This document shows positions 8,353-18,400 of a DNA stretch of 64,000 nt, piece after piece. The translations under genes and the position numbers were made by a program. The notes under the pieces were generated by a model, which saw only the letters and a program-made list of their open reading frames with translations, was not told the origin of the DNA and did no database searches. The stretch's first letter is position 1. Every line of letters begins with the position of its first letter. Origin of the DNA: Sphingobacterium sp. GVS05A (lineage in GTDB: Bacteria > Bacteroidota > Bacteroidia > Sphingobacteriales > Sphingobacteriaceae). The DNA is taken from positions 310,001-374,000 of the forward strand of contig NZ_JAHXYR010000005.1 in NCBI RefSeq assembly GCF_019969845.1, given 5' to 3'.

Positions 8353-9357
8353 ATGCAGGGGAAAAAGATTGGTATAATTGGTAGCGGAAGCTGGGCGACG
8401 GCGATGATAAAGATGCTATGCGAAAATGACCAAGACAAACATATTTTTTGGTGGATTAGAAAAGAGGAAGATGCGGAGTATATTCAACAATTCAAACACA
8501 ACCCGACCTATTTGAGTGGTGTTTCTGTTGATTTGAGTATTACAACAATCGATACCAATGCCAAAAATGTTGTTGTTAATTCAGATATTGTTATTTTAAA
8601 TACGCCAGCAGCTTATTTAAAAGATGCATTGAGAGGAGTCACAAAAGAAGATTTTAAAGACAAAATAGTTGTGTCAGCCATCAAAGGGATTATTCCTAAG
8701 GATAACCTGATTATCGGTGAGTTTTTGGAACAGCATTACGCGGTCGATATCGAACGGATCTGTGTGGTCGGAGGACCTTGCCATGCGGAAGAAGTCGCTT
8801 TAGGTAAGCTGTCTTACCTGACATTTGGATGCAAAAATTTGGATAGTGCAGCCCTGGTTGCTTCGTTTTTATCTTCCAGAGTCATTAAAACGATCTTATC
8901 GGAAGATATTTTAGGAATTGAATTTGGAGCTGTATTAAAGAATATTTATGCCCTTGCCGGAGGTATATGCCATGGGTTGGGCTATGGTGATAACTTTCAG
9001 GCAGTTTTGGTTTCCAATGCCATTCGCGAGATGCGTCGGTTTGTTGCTAAAGTAGATGGCGATACATCCCGGGATGTCAATACTTCGGCTTATCTGGGAG
9101 ACTTGTTGGTCACGGCATACTCGCAGTTTAGCCGAAACAGAACATTTGGTAATATGATCGGTAAAGGGTATAGCGTGCAATCGGCTCAGCTTGAAATGAA
9201 TATGGTGGCCGAAGGTTATTATGCTTCCGCTTGTATTCAAGAATATGCCGAAAAATATGCCGTCGAATTACCTATTTGTGATGCCGTATATCAAATTTTA
9301 TATCAACATCAGCCTGCATCTAAAATTATTCAAGCCCTGAGCGAAAAATTAACATAA
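8353..9357 (+). CDS. gpsA: NAD(P)H-dependent glycerol-3-phosphate dehydrogenase
   Basis: 334 residues. An N-terminal Rossmann loop IGIIGSGSWATAM (about 6-18) binds NAD(P)H, followed by SAIKGI and CVVGGPCHAEEVALG, both conserved in GpsA. The C-terminal substrate domain contains the catalytic lysine region GAVLKNIYALAGGICHGLGYGDN. It reduces dihydroxyacetone phosphate to sn-glycerol-3-phosphate for phospholipid synthesis. hemF follows after 16 nt, so the two are probably cotranscribed. Confidence 0.96.
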   Translation: MQGKKIGIIGSGSWATAMIKMLCENDQDKHIFWWIRKEEDAEYIQQFKHNPTYLSGVSVDLSITTIDTNAKNVVVNSDIVILNTPAAYLKDALRGVTKEDFKDKIVVSAIKGIIPKDNLIIGEFLEQHYAVDIERICVVGGPCHAEEVALGKLSYLTFGCKNLDSAALVASFLSSRVIKTILSEDILGIEFGAVLKNIYALAGGICHGLGYGDNFQAVLVSNAIREMRRFVAKVDGDTSRDVNTSAYLGDLLVTAYSQFSRNRTFGNMIGKGYSVQSAQLEMNMVAEGYYASACIQEYAEKYAVELPICDAVYQILYQHQPASKIIQALSEKLT

Positions 9358-9373
9358 ACTAGCGATAGAGTAG

Positions 9374-10273
9374 ATGATTACAAAAGAAGCGATAGCTTTA
9401 GCTTATAAAGAAATTCAAGATGAAATATGCCAGGCTTTAGAACGCTTGGACGGTTCGGCCCGATTTGAGGAGGAACTATGGGAAAGAGAAGGTGGTGGTG
9501 GCGGCCGAACACGGATTATTCAAAACGGCAATATATTGGAAAAAGGTGGAGTCAACTTTTCCGCTGTGCATGGCAAACTACCCGAGACAATTAAAAAAGC
9601 GTTTGGCGTCGATGAAGACGATTTTTTCGCCACAGGAGTTTCGATTGTCATTCATCCCAATAATCCGTGGGTACCGATCATTCATATGAACATCCGATAT
9701 TTCGAATTGAATGAACAGATGCGTTGGTTTGGTGGAGGGATTGATCTGACACCACATTATGTGAATGAAGATGATGCGCAGTTTTTCCATCAACAATTGA
9801 AAACGGTCTGTGATAAACATAATTCGACTTTTTATGATGAATTTAAAAAATGGGCCGATGACTATTTCTTTATTCGTCATAGACAAGAAACCCGTGGAAT
9901 AGGAGGGGTTTTCTACGATAAATTAAACACAGCGAAAACGGGCATGGCTATGGAAGATATCTTGGAATTTTCCTGTGACTTAGGTCATAGCTTTGCACCG
10001 ACCTATACCGCGCTGGTTGAAAAAAATAGAAATAAAACATATAACGAAACGCAGAAAAATTGGCAATTGATCCGTCGGGGACGCTACGTTGAGTTTAATT
10101 TGGTCTGGGATTCTGGTACTAAATTTGGACTGGAAACAAATGGCCGTATCGAGTCCATATTGATGAGTCTACCATCTCAAGCCAATTGGGTATACGATCA
10201 TCACCCTGAAGAAGGCTCCGAAGAAGCCAAGACCTTATCCCTGTTGCGAAAAGGTATTAACTGGATTTCATAA
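9374..10273 (+). CDS. hemF: Oxygen-dependent coproporphyrinogen III oxidase
   Basis: 299 residues, the standard HemF length. Characteristic blocks are present: WEREGGGGGRTRIIQNG near residues 36-52, NPWVPIIHMNIRYFE, WFGGGIDLTPHY, the catalytic His region, and RRGRYVEFNLVWDSGTKFGL near the end. The enzyme uses O2 to decarboxylate coproporphyrinogen III in haem synthesis, which shows that the organism is capable of aerobic growth. It lies between gpsA and two M16 proteases with short gaps, and probably belongs to one operon. Confidence 0.97.
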   Translation: MITKEAIALAYKEIQDEICQALERLDGSARFEEELWEREGGGGGRTRIIQNGNILEKGGVNFSAVHGKLPETIKKAFGVDEDDFFATGVSIVIHPNNPWVPIIHMNIRYFELNEQMRWFGGGIDLTPHYVNEDDAQFFHQQLKTVCDKHNSTFYDEFKKWADDYFFIRHRQETRGIGGVFYDKLNTAKTGMAMEDILEFSCDLGHSFAPTYTALVEKNRNKTYNETQKNWQLIRRGRYVEFNLVWDSGTKFGLETNGRIESILMSLPSQANWVYDHHPEEGSEEAKTLSLLRKGINWIS

Positions 10274-10290
10274 AATCGAAAAAGAACTAA

Positions 10291-11550
10291 ATGGTTTCAT
10301 ACCAAAAATTTACCTTAGAAAACGGCCTACGTGTGTTGGTACACGAGGATCATAACACAGCAATGGCCTGTGTAAATATATTGTACGATGTAGGTGCAAG
10401 GGACGAATCACCGGAGCAAACCGGATTTGCTCATTTATTTGAACACTTGATGTTTGGCGGTAGCGTCAATATCCCTAGTTTTGATACAGAATTACAAAAA
10501 GTAGGTGGTGAGAATAATGCTTTTACCAGCAATGATATCACCAATTACTATATTACTTTACCCTCCTCCAATCTGGAGACGGCACTTTGGTTAGAATCGG
10601 ATCGTATGTTAAGCTTAGCGTTCTCGCCACAGAGCCTTGAAGTACAGCGGAATGTAGTAAGTGAAGAATTTAAACAGCGTTATCTCAATCAGCCTTATGG
10701 GGATGCTTGGCTCAAATTGCGTCCTTTAGCGTATAAGGTGCATCCATATCGTTGGGCTACTATCGGTAAAGAGCTAAAACATATCGAAGATGCGACCATG
10801 GAGGATGTTAAGGCTTTCTTCAAATTGCATTACAATCCACAGAGTGCAATTATGGTTGTCTCGGGTGATGTACATTATGAAGAGGTTAAGTCTTTGGTTC
10901 AGAAATGGTTCGGTGATATTGATCCCGGTGAAAAATATAACCGTCAGCTACCGCAAGAACCGATACAAAAGGAACTAAGAAGGGAAACGGCTTTTGCTCC
11001 AGTACCATTAGATGCACTTTACATGGCTTTTCATGGACCAGCACGATTGGAAGATGGTTACTTTGCCATGGATCTACTCTCAGATATCCTTTCCAGAGGA
11101 TCTTCATCAAGACTATATCGTAGATTAGTAAAAGAAGAACAGCTCTTTAGTGAGTTAAATGCCTATGTGATGGGCAGTATCGATAATAACCTATTTGTTA
11201 TTGAAGGTAAGCCTTCCGAAGGAATATCGTTGGAAGAAGCCGAACGTGCAGTATGGGGAGAACTCGATCTGTTGAAAAAAGAATTGGTGTCTAATACCGA
11301 ACTGGAAAAAGTTAAAAATAAAATCGAGTCAACCAATGTATTTGCTGAATTATCAATCTTGGATAAAGCAATGAATTTGGCCTTTCATGAGTTGCTTGGT
11401 GATGCCGATGGTATCAATACCGAAGTATCGAAATATTTGGCTGTAACCGCCCAAGAAGTACAAGCACAAGCACAAGCTATTTTTAATCCCGAAAACGCAT
11501 CAGTATTAATGTATAAAGCACAAGAGGAGGAGATACGACATGTTGGATAG
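10291..11550 (+). CDS. M16 family zinc protease, catalytic subunit
   Basis: 419 residues with the inverted zinc motif HxxEH in GFAHLFEHLMFGG (His48, Glu51, His52) and the downstream conserved EEFKQR region. The second half is the usual non-catalytic M16 domain with DALYMAFHGPARLED. No signal peptide is visible, so it may act in the cytoplasm. The next gene overlaps it by 11 nt and encodes a partner lacking the zinc motif. Such active/inactive pairs form heterodimers in the processing-peptidase-like branch of M16. Confidence 0.93.
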   Translation: MVSYQKFTLENGLRVLVHEDHNTAMACVNILYDVGARDESPEQTGFAHLFEHLMFGGSVNIPSFDTELQKVGGENNAFTSNDITNYYITLPSSNLETALWLESDRMLSLAFSPQSLEVQRNVVSEEFKQRYLNQPYGDAWLKLRPLAYKVHPYRWATIGKELKHIEDATMEDVKAFFKLHYNPQSAIMVVSGDVHYEEVKSLVQKWFGDIDPGEKYNRQLPQEPIQKELRRETAFAPVPLDALYMAFHGPARLEDGYFAMDLLSDILSRGSSSRLYRRLVKEEQLFSELNAYVMGSIDNNLFVIEGKPSEGISLEEAERAVWGELDLLKKELVSNTELEKVKNKIESTNVFAELSILDKAMNLAFHELLGDADGINTEVSKYLAVTAQEVQAQAQAIFNPENASVLMYKAQEEEIRHVG

Positions 11551-12862
11551 AACAAAAGCACCTGAATTCCGTGAAATTGGTCATATAAGTTTGAAAGAAC
11601 CTGTCAAAAAGCAGTTCGCAAACGGATTGCCAGTGTATGTATTTCATTCTCCTGAACAGGAACTTGTGCGCATTGAGTGGATTTTTGAAAATAAATACCT
11701 CGACGCACAAAATGAAAATCCGCTCCTGAATAGTGCATTAAGTGCATTGCTAAAAGAAGGTACAATGAGCATGTCAAGTGCCGAGATAGCAGACAAAGTG
11801 GATTTTTATGGTGCATTTCTTGTTCCTGAATATTCCTTTGATGTAACCTCCTTGTCTTTGTATACATTGAACAGACATAGCCAGGTTCTACTGCCGCTTG
11901 TCAAAGATATACTGACAGAAGCATCTATTCCTCAGGAGGAACTAGATACCTATCTCCGCAACAACAAACAAAAATTTCAGGTCTCCATTCAAAAAAATGA
12001 TTATCTGGCACGACGTAAGTTTTACAACTTGGTTTTTGGTGAAAGCAACCGTTATGGTCGTACCCCAAAACTAGATGATTATGATCTGATTAACCGTGAT
12101 CAATTGGTTGCTTTATATCAGAAAGAAATTGTGCCGAGTAATTGCACATTGATTGTGTCTGGAAATGTTTCTGATAATTTGATGAAAGAGTTGGAGCAGA
12201 TTTTTGGATTCGAATGGCTAGAAGATGCAGCAGTCACTACGGCAAATAATCCTGTATTTATTCAAGATGCCGGTGGTATAGCTTACGAAGAAAAAGAAAA
12301 TGCACTACAATCAGCTATTCGTCTGGGGAATCAAACCATTTCGAGAACCCATCCCGATTACCCTGCGCTACAATTTGTAAATACATTGTTGGGTGGATTT
12401 TTCGGTTCGCGATTGATGCGAAATATCCGTGAGGAAAAAGGATATACCTACAGTATTGGTTCTGCGGTTGCGACCTTAAAACATACCGGCTTTTTAACAA
12501 TTGCTACGGAAGTTGGTGTAGATGTAACAAATGCAACATTAGCAGAGATCGAGAAAGAAATCAACCAGTTGAAGGCCACATTAGCCCTAGACGAAGAAGT
12601 CGAGCTGGTGAAAACCTATATGGAAGGCTCGATGTTGGGGTCGTTGGAGAGTATCTTTTCCCATGCGGATAAATTCAAAAATGTCTTGTTGAACGATATG
12701 AGCTTAACGTATTATTCTTATTACATGGAGCAGATCAAAAACATGACACCCGAAAAAGTTCGTGATATCGCAAATAAATATCTCGATTTTGACCAAATGA
12801 TTAAGGTTGTCGTGGGTAAATTCAATCAGTTGGAACCGATTCATCAAGCGGTTGTAAATTAA
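11540..12862 (+). CDS. M16 family protease-like subunit lacking the zinc motif
   Basis: 440 residues with the M16 fold. In the place where HxxEH would be, the sequence reads NENPLLNSALSALLKEGT, so the zinc ligands are absent. The C-terminal half keeps the substrate-binding R/Y motif found in non-catalytic subunits (LLGGFFGSRLMRNIREEKGYTYSIGS). It starts inside the end of the catalytic partner gene (11 nt overlap), which indicates coupled translation and a 1:1 complex. Confidence 0.92.
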   Translation: MLDRTKAPEFREIGHISLKEPVKKQFANGLPVYVFHSPEQELVRIEWIFENKYLDAQNENPLLNSALSALLKEGTMSMSSAEIADKVDFYGAFLVPEYSFDVTSLSLYTLNRHSQVLLPLVKDILTEASIPQEELDTYLRNNKQKFQVSIQKNDYLARRKFYNLVFGESNRYGRTPKLDDYDLINRDQLVALYQKEIVPSNCTLIVSGNVSDNLMKELEQIFGFEWLEDAAVTTANNPVFIQDAGGIAYEEKENALQSAIRLGNQTISRTHPDYPALQFVNTLLGGFFGSRLMRNIREEKGYTYSIGSAVATLKHTGFLTIATEVGVDVTNATLAEIEKEINQLKATLALDEEVELVKTYMEGSMLGSLESIFSHADKFKNVLLNDMSLTYYSYYMEQIKNMTPEKVRDIANKYLDFDQMIKVVVGKFNQLEPIHQAVVN

Positions 12863-12896
12863 ATTTCACAGACTACAAAAATCAAATTCAACTTTG

Positions 12897-12904
12897 TATT
12901 TTTG
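12897..12904 (+). promoter_or_regulatory. Possible Bacteroidota -7 box
   Basis: TATTTTTG fits TAnnTTTG 29 nt ahead of the exonuclease start codon. The surrounding DNA is AT-rich, so the match is weak evidence by itself. Confidence 0.3.
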
Positions 12905-12933
12905 GTTTTTGTTAAAAAAGCATACTATCCAGC

Positions 12934-13887
12934 ATGGAATTAAAATTAAAAAGACCATTGGTATTTTTCGATTTAGAAACGACAGGAGTTAATGTCGCGA
13001 CAGATCGTATTGTAGAAGTATCATTTTTGAAAGTGGTACCCAGTGGTGAAGAAACTGTATATACGAAGAAAATTAATCCAGAAAGACCGATTCCTGCAGA
13101 ATCAACCTTCTTTCATGGCATTCGTGATGAAGATATCAAAGATGCACCTACGTTTAAATCTATTGCGGTAGAATTGGCGGCATTTATTGGCGATGCGGAT
13201 TTGGCAGGATACAATTCAAATAAGTTTGATGTGCCTATGCTTATGGAAGAATTTTTACGTGCAGGCGTAGATTTTTCTCTGGATGGGCGTGCATTTGTTG
13301 ATGTACAAAATATCTTCCATCAAATGGAACAGCGTACTTTAAAGGCAGCGTATAAGTTTTATTGTGATGAAAATCTTGAAAATGCACATACTGCTGAAGC
13401 GGATGTGCGTGCTACGTATGAAGTTTTAAAAGCACAGTTGACAAAATACGAAGGATCAGCATTTGAAGATCGTCATGGCGTTGTATCTTATCCTGTTGTT
13501 AATGATGTTGCTGCATTGCACGAATTTACAAATTTAAGTAAACCCGTAGATTTTGCAGGCCGCATCGTATACAACGAAGATGGATTGGAGACCATTAATT
13601 TTGGTAAACACAAAGGAAAACCAATTGTAGAAGTGTTTGAACAGGAGCCTAGCTACTATGCATGGATGCAGAACGGTGATTTTCCTTTATACACCAAAAA
13701 AGTACTGGAAAATATCTGGATCAGATATAAGAAAGAAAAAAGCGAGCAAAAAGCGAAAGCAGCTCCAACGCATTCAGTAGAAGATAAAAAAACTGCTAAA
13801 AAGGAATTCAATCAACAAAAAGAGGAGAAATCTCAAAATATCTCTTTGGATATGTTGAAAGGATTGCAAGATAAATTTAAAAAATAA
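12934..13887 (+). CDS. DEDD-family 3'-5' exonuclease with C-terminal DUF3820-like domain
   Basis: 317 residues. Residues about 8-170 form a DnaQ-like exonuclease: Exo I VFFDLETTGV, Exo II GYNSNKFDVPML, and Exo III with HTAEADVRATYEVL, which supplies the DEDDh His and Asp. Residues about 205-255 (INFGKHKGKPIVEVFEQEP and YYAWMQNGDFP) match the small DUF3820-type domain often found beside exonucleases. The tail is lysine-rich (KKTAKKEFNQQKEEK). It is probably a DNA repair or proofreading-type nuclease rather than the Pol III epsilon subunit itself. trxB follows after 27 nt. Confidence 0.9.
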   Translation: MELKLKRPLVFFDLETTGVNVATDRIVEVSFLKVVPSGEETVYTKKINPERPIPAESTFFHGIRDEDIKDAPTFKSIAVELAAFIGDADLAGYNSNKFDVPMLMEEFLRAGVDFSLDGRAFVDVQNIFHQMEQRTLKAAYKFYCDENLENAHTAEADVRATYEVLKAQLTKYEGSAFEDRHGVVSYPVVNDVAALHEFTNLSKPVDFAGRIVYNEDGLETINFGKHKGKPIVEVFEQEPSYYAWMQNGDFPLYTKKVLENIWIRYKKEKSEQKAKAAPTHSVEDKKTAKKEFNQQKEEKSQNISLDMLKGLQDKFKK

Positions 13888-13914
13888 CTTTATTAATAGC
13901 TTAGAAAAAGGATT

Positions 13915-14871
13915 ATGGAATTCAAACAAGAAGTGGAGCATGTACAATGTCTGATTATTGGTTCAGGACCGGCGGGATATACAGCAGCAATTTATGCTGC
14001 CCGTGCGGATATGAAACCAGTGGTATATACAGGTATTGTACCGGGGGGGCAGTTGACACAAACAACAGAAGTGGACAATTTTCCGGGATATCCAAAAGGG
14101 ATTACCGGTCCAGTTATGATGGAAGACTTACGGGAACAAGCTGAACGCTTTGGAACATCCGTACGCTTTGGTTATGTGACAAAAGTAGACTTCACAGGTG
14201 ATGTACACTGCGTAGAAATTGATGGAACAGTTCAGGTTACTGCCGACACCGTGATTATTGCTACAGGAGCAACAGCGAAGTGGTTGGGCTTAGAATCTGA
14301 ACAAAAATATAATGGTTTTGGCGTGTCAGCTTGTGCTGTCTGTGACGGTTTCTTCTTTAAAAATCAAGAAGTTGCTATCGTAGGTGCTGGCGATACAGCA
14401 GCAGAAGAGGCGACTTATCTCGCAAAATTGTGTTCGAAAGTACACATGTTGGTGCGTCGTGACGAGTTCCGCGCATCTAAGGCAATGGTGCACCGCGTCA
14501 TGAACACACCGAATATCGAAGTACATTACAACTCTGAAGCTAAAGAGGTTTTAGGGGATGGTCAGGTGGTGACAGGAATCCGTGTAATCAATAACAAAGA
14601 TCAATCTGAAAAAGATCTGGAAGTAACAGGTTTCTTCGTTGCAATCGGTCATAAACCCAATACGGAGTTGTTTACTGGCGTATTGGAAATGGATGAAACA
14701 GGCTATCTGATTACCAAGCCAGATAGTACTGCAACCAATATCCCAGGAGTCTTTGCCTGTGGAGATGTACAGGATAATATATTCCGCCAAGCGATCACCG
14801 CGGCTGGTACAGGTTGTATGGCTGCACTTGAAGCAGAAAGATATCTTGCTGCAAAAGAAAGCGGAGAATAA
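13915..14871 (+). CDS. trxB: Thioredoxin-disulfide reductase
   Basis: 318 residues, the low-molecular-weight TrxB type. The FAD loop LIIGSGPAGYTAAIYAARA is near residue 13, the redox-active pair is Cys140-Ala-Val-Cys143 followed by DGFFF, the NADPH loop is VAIVGAGDTAAEEA, and the C-terminal FAD motif is GVFACGDVQDNIFRQAITA. It reduces thioredoxin with NADPH. A terminator follows 69 nt after the stop. Confidence 0.97.
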   Translation: MEFKQEVEHVQCLIIGSGPAGYTAAIYAARADMKPVVYTGIVPGGQLTQTTEVDNFPGYPKGITGPVMMEDLREQAERFGTSVRFGYVTKVDFTGDVHCVEIDGTVQVTADTVIIATGATAKWLGLESEQKYNGFGVSACAVCDGFFFKNQEVAIVGAGDTAAEEATYLAKLCSKVHMLVRRDEFRASKAMVHRVMNTPNIEVHYNSEAKEVLGDGQVVTGIRVINNKDQSEKDLEVTGFFVAIGHKPNTELFTGVLEMDETGYLITKPDSTATNIPGVFACGDVQDNIFRQAITAAGTGCMAALEAERYLAAKESGE

Positions 14872-14940
14872 GATCCTGCAAATAGTGGATCCCTTTGGGA
14901 TATCAACGTTAGCGAGGATAAAATCTCAAAAAATCTATAA

Positions 14941-14971
14941 ACATAAGCCCGATTCAATATCGGGCTTATGT
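14941..14971 (+). terminator. Terminator after trxB
   Basis: Thirteen-base perfect inverted repeat (14941-14953 and 14959-14971, left arm ACATAAGCCCGAT), followed by TGTTTT. Confidence 0.85.
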
Positions 14972-15101
14972 TGTTTTAGACCATTATCCTCTACAATAAT
15001 CCTATTGACAGCTTTATCTTATGACAATAAATAAAGAACTGCCACTAATTCCCCCTGATTGATTCGTTTCACTGCGATAAGCAGCCCTTTATAAGAAGAT
15101 C

Positions 15102-15156
15102 ATAAATAGTTTTCAAAAAGACTACTAAATAAGTAGTCTTTTTGAAAACTATTTAT
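15102..15156. repeat. 25-bp perfect inverted repeat upstream of the PUL
   Basis: Arms 15102-15126 and 15132-15156 are exact reverse complements around a 5-nt loop AAATA. The right arm runs directly into a -7 promoter box. It is separate from the trxB terminator 130 nt upstream. The loop is too short for an invertible segment. It could act as an RNA hairpin in transcripts entering from upstream, or as a dyad site for a regulator. Confidence 0.9.
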
Positions 15157-15163
15157 ATATTTG
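15156..15163 (+). promoter_or_regulatory. Candidate PUL promoter -7 box
   Basis: TATATTTG matches TAnnTTTG and overlaps the last base of the hairpin arm. A start near 15170 would give a leader of about 275 nt before susC. A TTTG at 15141-15144 lies only 11 nt upstream, closer than the usual -33 spacing. Confidence 0.4.
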
Positions 15164-15179
15164 TACTGTCGTTAACAAT

Positions 15180-15409
15180 TGGCGTTGGCAACGAACATAA
15201 AATCTAGACTACAAATTTTGAACAAGTATGAAAAACGACTATCTAAAACCGCTAAAAAGCAACCTAAAATCTATCCCAACTTTTAATCTTTTCTTCTTCA
15301 TTTGTCGAATGCGAATGTGTAGTTAAGCACAACCATCTTTCTTGTTTATAAATCATTAAACAGGCAATTCGAGTTTAAAAAAAAACAAGAGTACCAAATG
15401 GCGTTGGCA
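15180..15409 (+). repeat. Long susC leader with an 11-bp direct repeat
   Basis: TGGCGTTGGCA occurs at 15180-15190 and again at 15399-15409 within the untranslated stretch before susC. The first copy lies in an imperfect dyad, CGTTG-G-CAACG. The distance between the copies is 219 nt. No gene or ORF of note is present between 14972 and 15443. Confidence 0.5.
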
Positions 15410-15443
15410 CTTGTTTGCATATTCATATTAAATAGAACTGACA

Positions 15444-18400
15444 ATGAAAAATTTCAGCGTACTTTCGTATGCTATTTTAGTCGTGCTTTTTCTCTATACA
15501 TTCGTATTTGCGATGGCGCAGCAACCTCAACCGATTATCAACGCGTCCCTAATAGGTACAGTTATTGACGCAACGACCAAAGAACCCATCGAGGGTGTGA
15601 CCATACAGTTGGAGGCTGTTACACATAGCGTAAAAACAGATCAGAAGGGGAAATTCCAATTCGTAACTGGGCAAAAACTGCCTTTTACATTAATTTTAAC
15701 TTTTGTTGGCTACCAGAAGAAAAGAATAATCGTCAACACATCACCAACAATTATTGAGTTGGTTCCTTCATCCGAAGATCTGGAGGAGGTCGTCGTGGTG
15801 GGATACGGAACTCAAAAGCGTCGTGATCTGACGGGAGCTGTGGCATCTTTGCCAGAAAATCTGATCAGACAGCCTGTTTCTTCGCTAGATCAGACCTTGA
15901 AAGGAGGTATCTCCGGTGTTCAGGTTACACAAACTTCGGGACAACCTGGCGGAGGGGTGAGCATCCGTATTCGGGGTGGGGCTTCCATACAAGGGGGAAA
16001 TGAGCCGCTGTATGTCATCGATGGATTTCCAGTCTACAACCAGACAGAAAGCACTGGCGTGGGAAGCGGCACCCCTGTCAATCCGCTGGCCAGCATAAAT
16101 CCAGCAGACATAGAAAGCATTGAGGTCCTAAAGGATGCGGCTGCAACCGCAATATATGGATCTCGTGGGGCAAATGGTGTTATCTTGGTAACAACTAAAA
16201 AAGGTAAGGCTGGCCATGTACAATTGAACTACGACGGAAGTATAGGCGTACAGCGTGTTCTCAAGAACATTGATGTCTTGAATGCCCATGATTTTGCCAT
16301 CCTTCGCAACGAAACCTTATATGATGCTAATCCCAGCTTAGGTCCATATCAATATCGTAAACAGGCTGAGATAGATCAATTAGGCGAAGGAACAAATTGG
16401 CAAAAAGAAGCTTTTCGGACAGGTAACATACAAAATCATCAACTAGCGCTGTCCGGTGGTGCTGAAAAAGTACAGTATTTTCTCGGTGCCAATTATTTTG
16501 ATCAACAAGGTGTTATCGCAAATACAGATTTCAAACGTTTGGGATTCCGTTCCAATATCAATGCAAATCCTTTCGATCGTCTACAGGTAGGAGCCAATTT
16601 ATCTATCAATAAAACCAATGCACAGATTGCGCCAACGGGTATTGTCAATGCCTTGCTCATTATGCCGCCCACAGCAACAATCTACGAGCCAAATGGTGCG
16701 TATACGCTACGCAATCCATTTGAAAATATTTTTGCAAATCCCATTGCGACATTGAAAGAAACCACAAATACATCAAATGGTTTACGTATTCTAGGTACTT
16801 CCTTTGCGCAGTATCGTATATTAGAGGGGTTACAAGCTAAAGTGCTCTTTGGGGTTGATCTCAACAGCCGCGATGATAAATTCTATCTACCATCCTACAT
16901 CTATGAAGGGAGCGGATCCAAAGGAGAGGCAAGTCTAGGGAATTTAGATGGAACATCCTGGTTGAATGAAAATACCTTAACCTATACCAGCGCTATCGGA
17001 CAGCATAATTTTAATGCTTTGCTTGGTTTTACACAGCAGGAAAATAAAAATGAAGTATTCAGGGCTGGAGCACAGAATTTTGTTACAGACGATTTGCTTT
17101 TCAATAGTTTACAGAGCGGTTCCACCATTACACGCCCTTCTTCGGATAGCTACAATTGGGTGCTACATTCTTACCTGGCGCGGGTTAACTATAATTACGC
17201 AAATAAATATTATGCGTCAGCGAGCATACGTCGCGATGGAAGTTCGAGATTTGGTGCCGACAATAAATGGGGTAATTTCCCCTCCTTGGCATTCTCCTGG
17301 CGTGTAGTGAATGAGCCTTTTTTTAAGCAAACTTTTCCCGGCATCAGTGATTTTAAGATACGCACCAGTTTCGGTACCACCGGAAACCAGGAGATCGGTC
17401 AATACCAGTCACTTTCAACCCTGTATAGTTTAAATTACCTCTTTGGAAATAACGTGGTCACAGGCTTTGCATCGCAACGGGTACCCAATAAAAACCTGGG
17501 CTGGGAGACAACCTTTCAATATGACGCTGGTTTTGACCTTGCTGTCCTGAACAATAGACTACAGTTTACGATTGATTATTATTACAAAAAGACAAAGGAT
17601 CTATTATTGAATGTGGAGATCCCCTGGACTTCGGGATATGCCACTTCATTACAAAACTTTGGTTCAGTTTCCAATAAAGGCCTGGAGTTTGGTTTGAAAT
17701 CAAAAAACTTACAAGGCAATCTGAGCTGGAACACCGACCTGAATATTTCGTTTAACCGCAATAAAGTACTAACTATCGGTGAGGGTGCGGTATCCTATAT
17801 CTCAGGAAATTATATTATTAAAGTCGGCGAGCCCTTGGGTACTTTTTATGGTACCGTTACTGACGGTATTCTACAGTTGGGTGAGGAAAGTAGTAAAGGT
17901 GCATTGACGGGAAATGCAAATCCAAAGGCTGGGGATCGTTTATATAAGGATATCAATGGGGACGGTCAATTTACAACAGCCAACGACCGTACGCTAATTG
18001 GTAATGCACAGCCTGATTTTATATTCGGTATCAGCAATACTTTTTCCTACAAGGGGTTTGATCTCTCTTTCTTGATTCAAGGAACAGTTGGTAACGATCT
18101 ACTGAATATCAACCGTCAAAATCTTGAGATGTTTACAGGACAACAGAATGCATCCATCGATGCGCTTGACCGTTGGACTACGGTTAATCCAAGTCAACTG
18201 TATCCTAGAGCGAAACTAGATCCCGCCCCCATATTTTCGGATCAATTTGTTGAAAGTGGTTCATTCGCACGATTGAAGTCCTTACAATTTGGCTATAGCT
18301 TTCCAAAAGAATGGTTAAAAAATGCACACATTACAAATCTGAATTTGTACCTGGCAGCGCAAAATCTATTGACCTGGACGAGCTATAAAGGATTTGATCC

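Noticed and set aside
11540..12862. Second M16 gene as a broken duplicate
   Set aside because: Full length, in frame, overlapping its partner and keeping the substrate-binding block; a non-catalytic subunit is the better explanation.
15102..15156. Invertible (phase-variable) promoter flanked by inverted repeats before susC
   Set aside because: The two arms are separated by only 5 nt, so there is no segment that could usefully be flipped; it is a hairpin instead.
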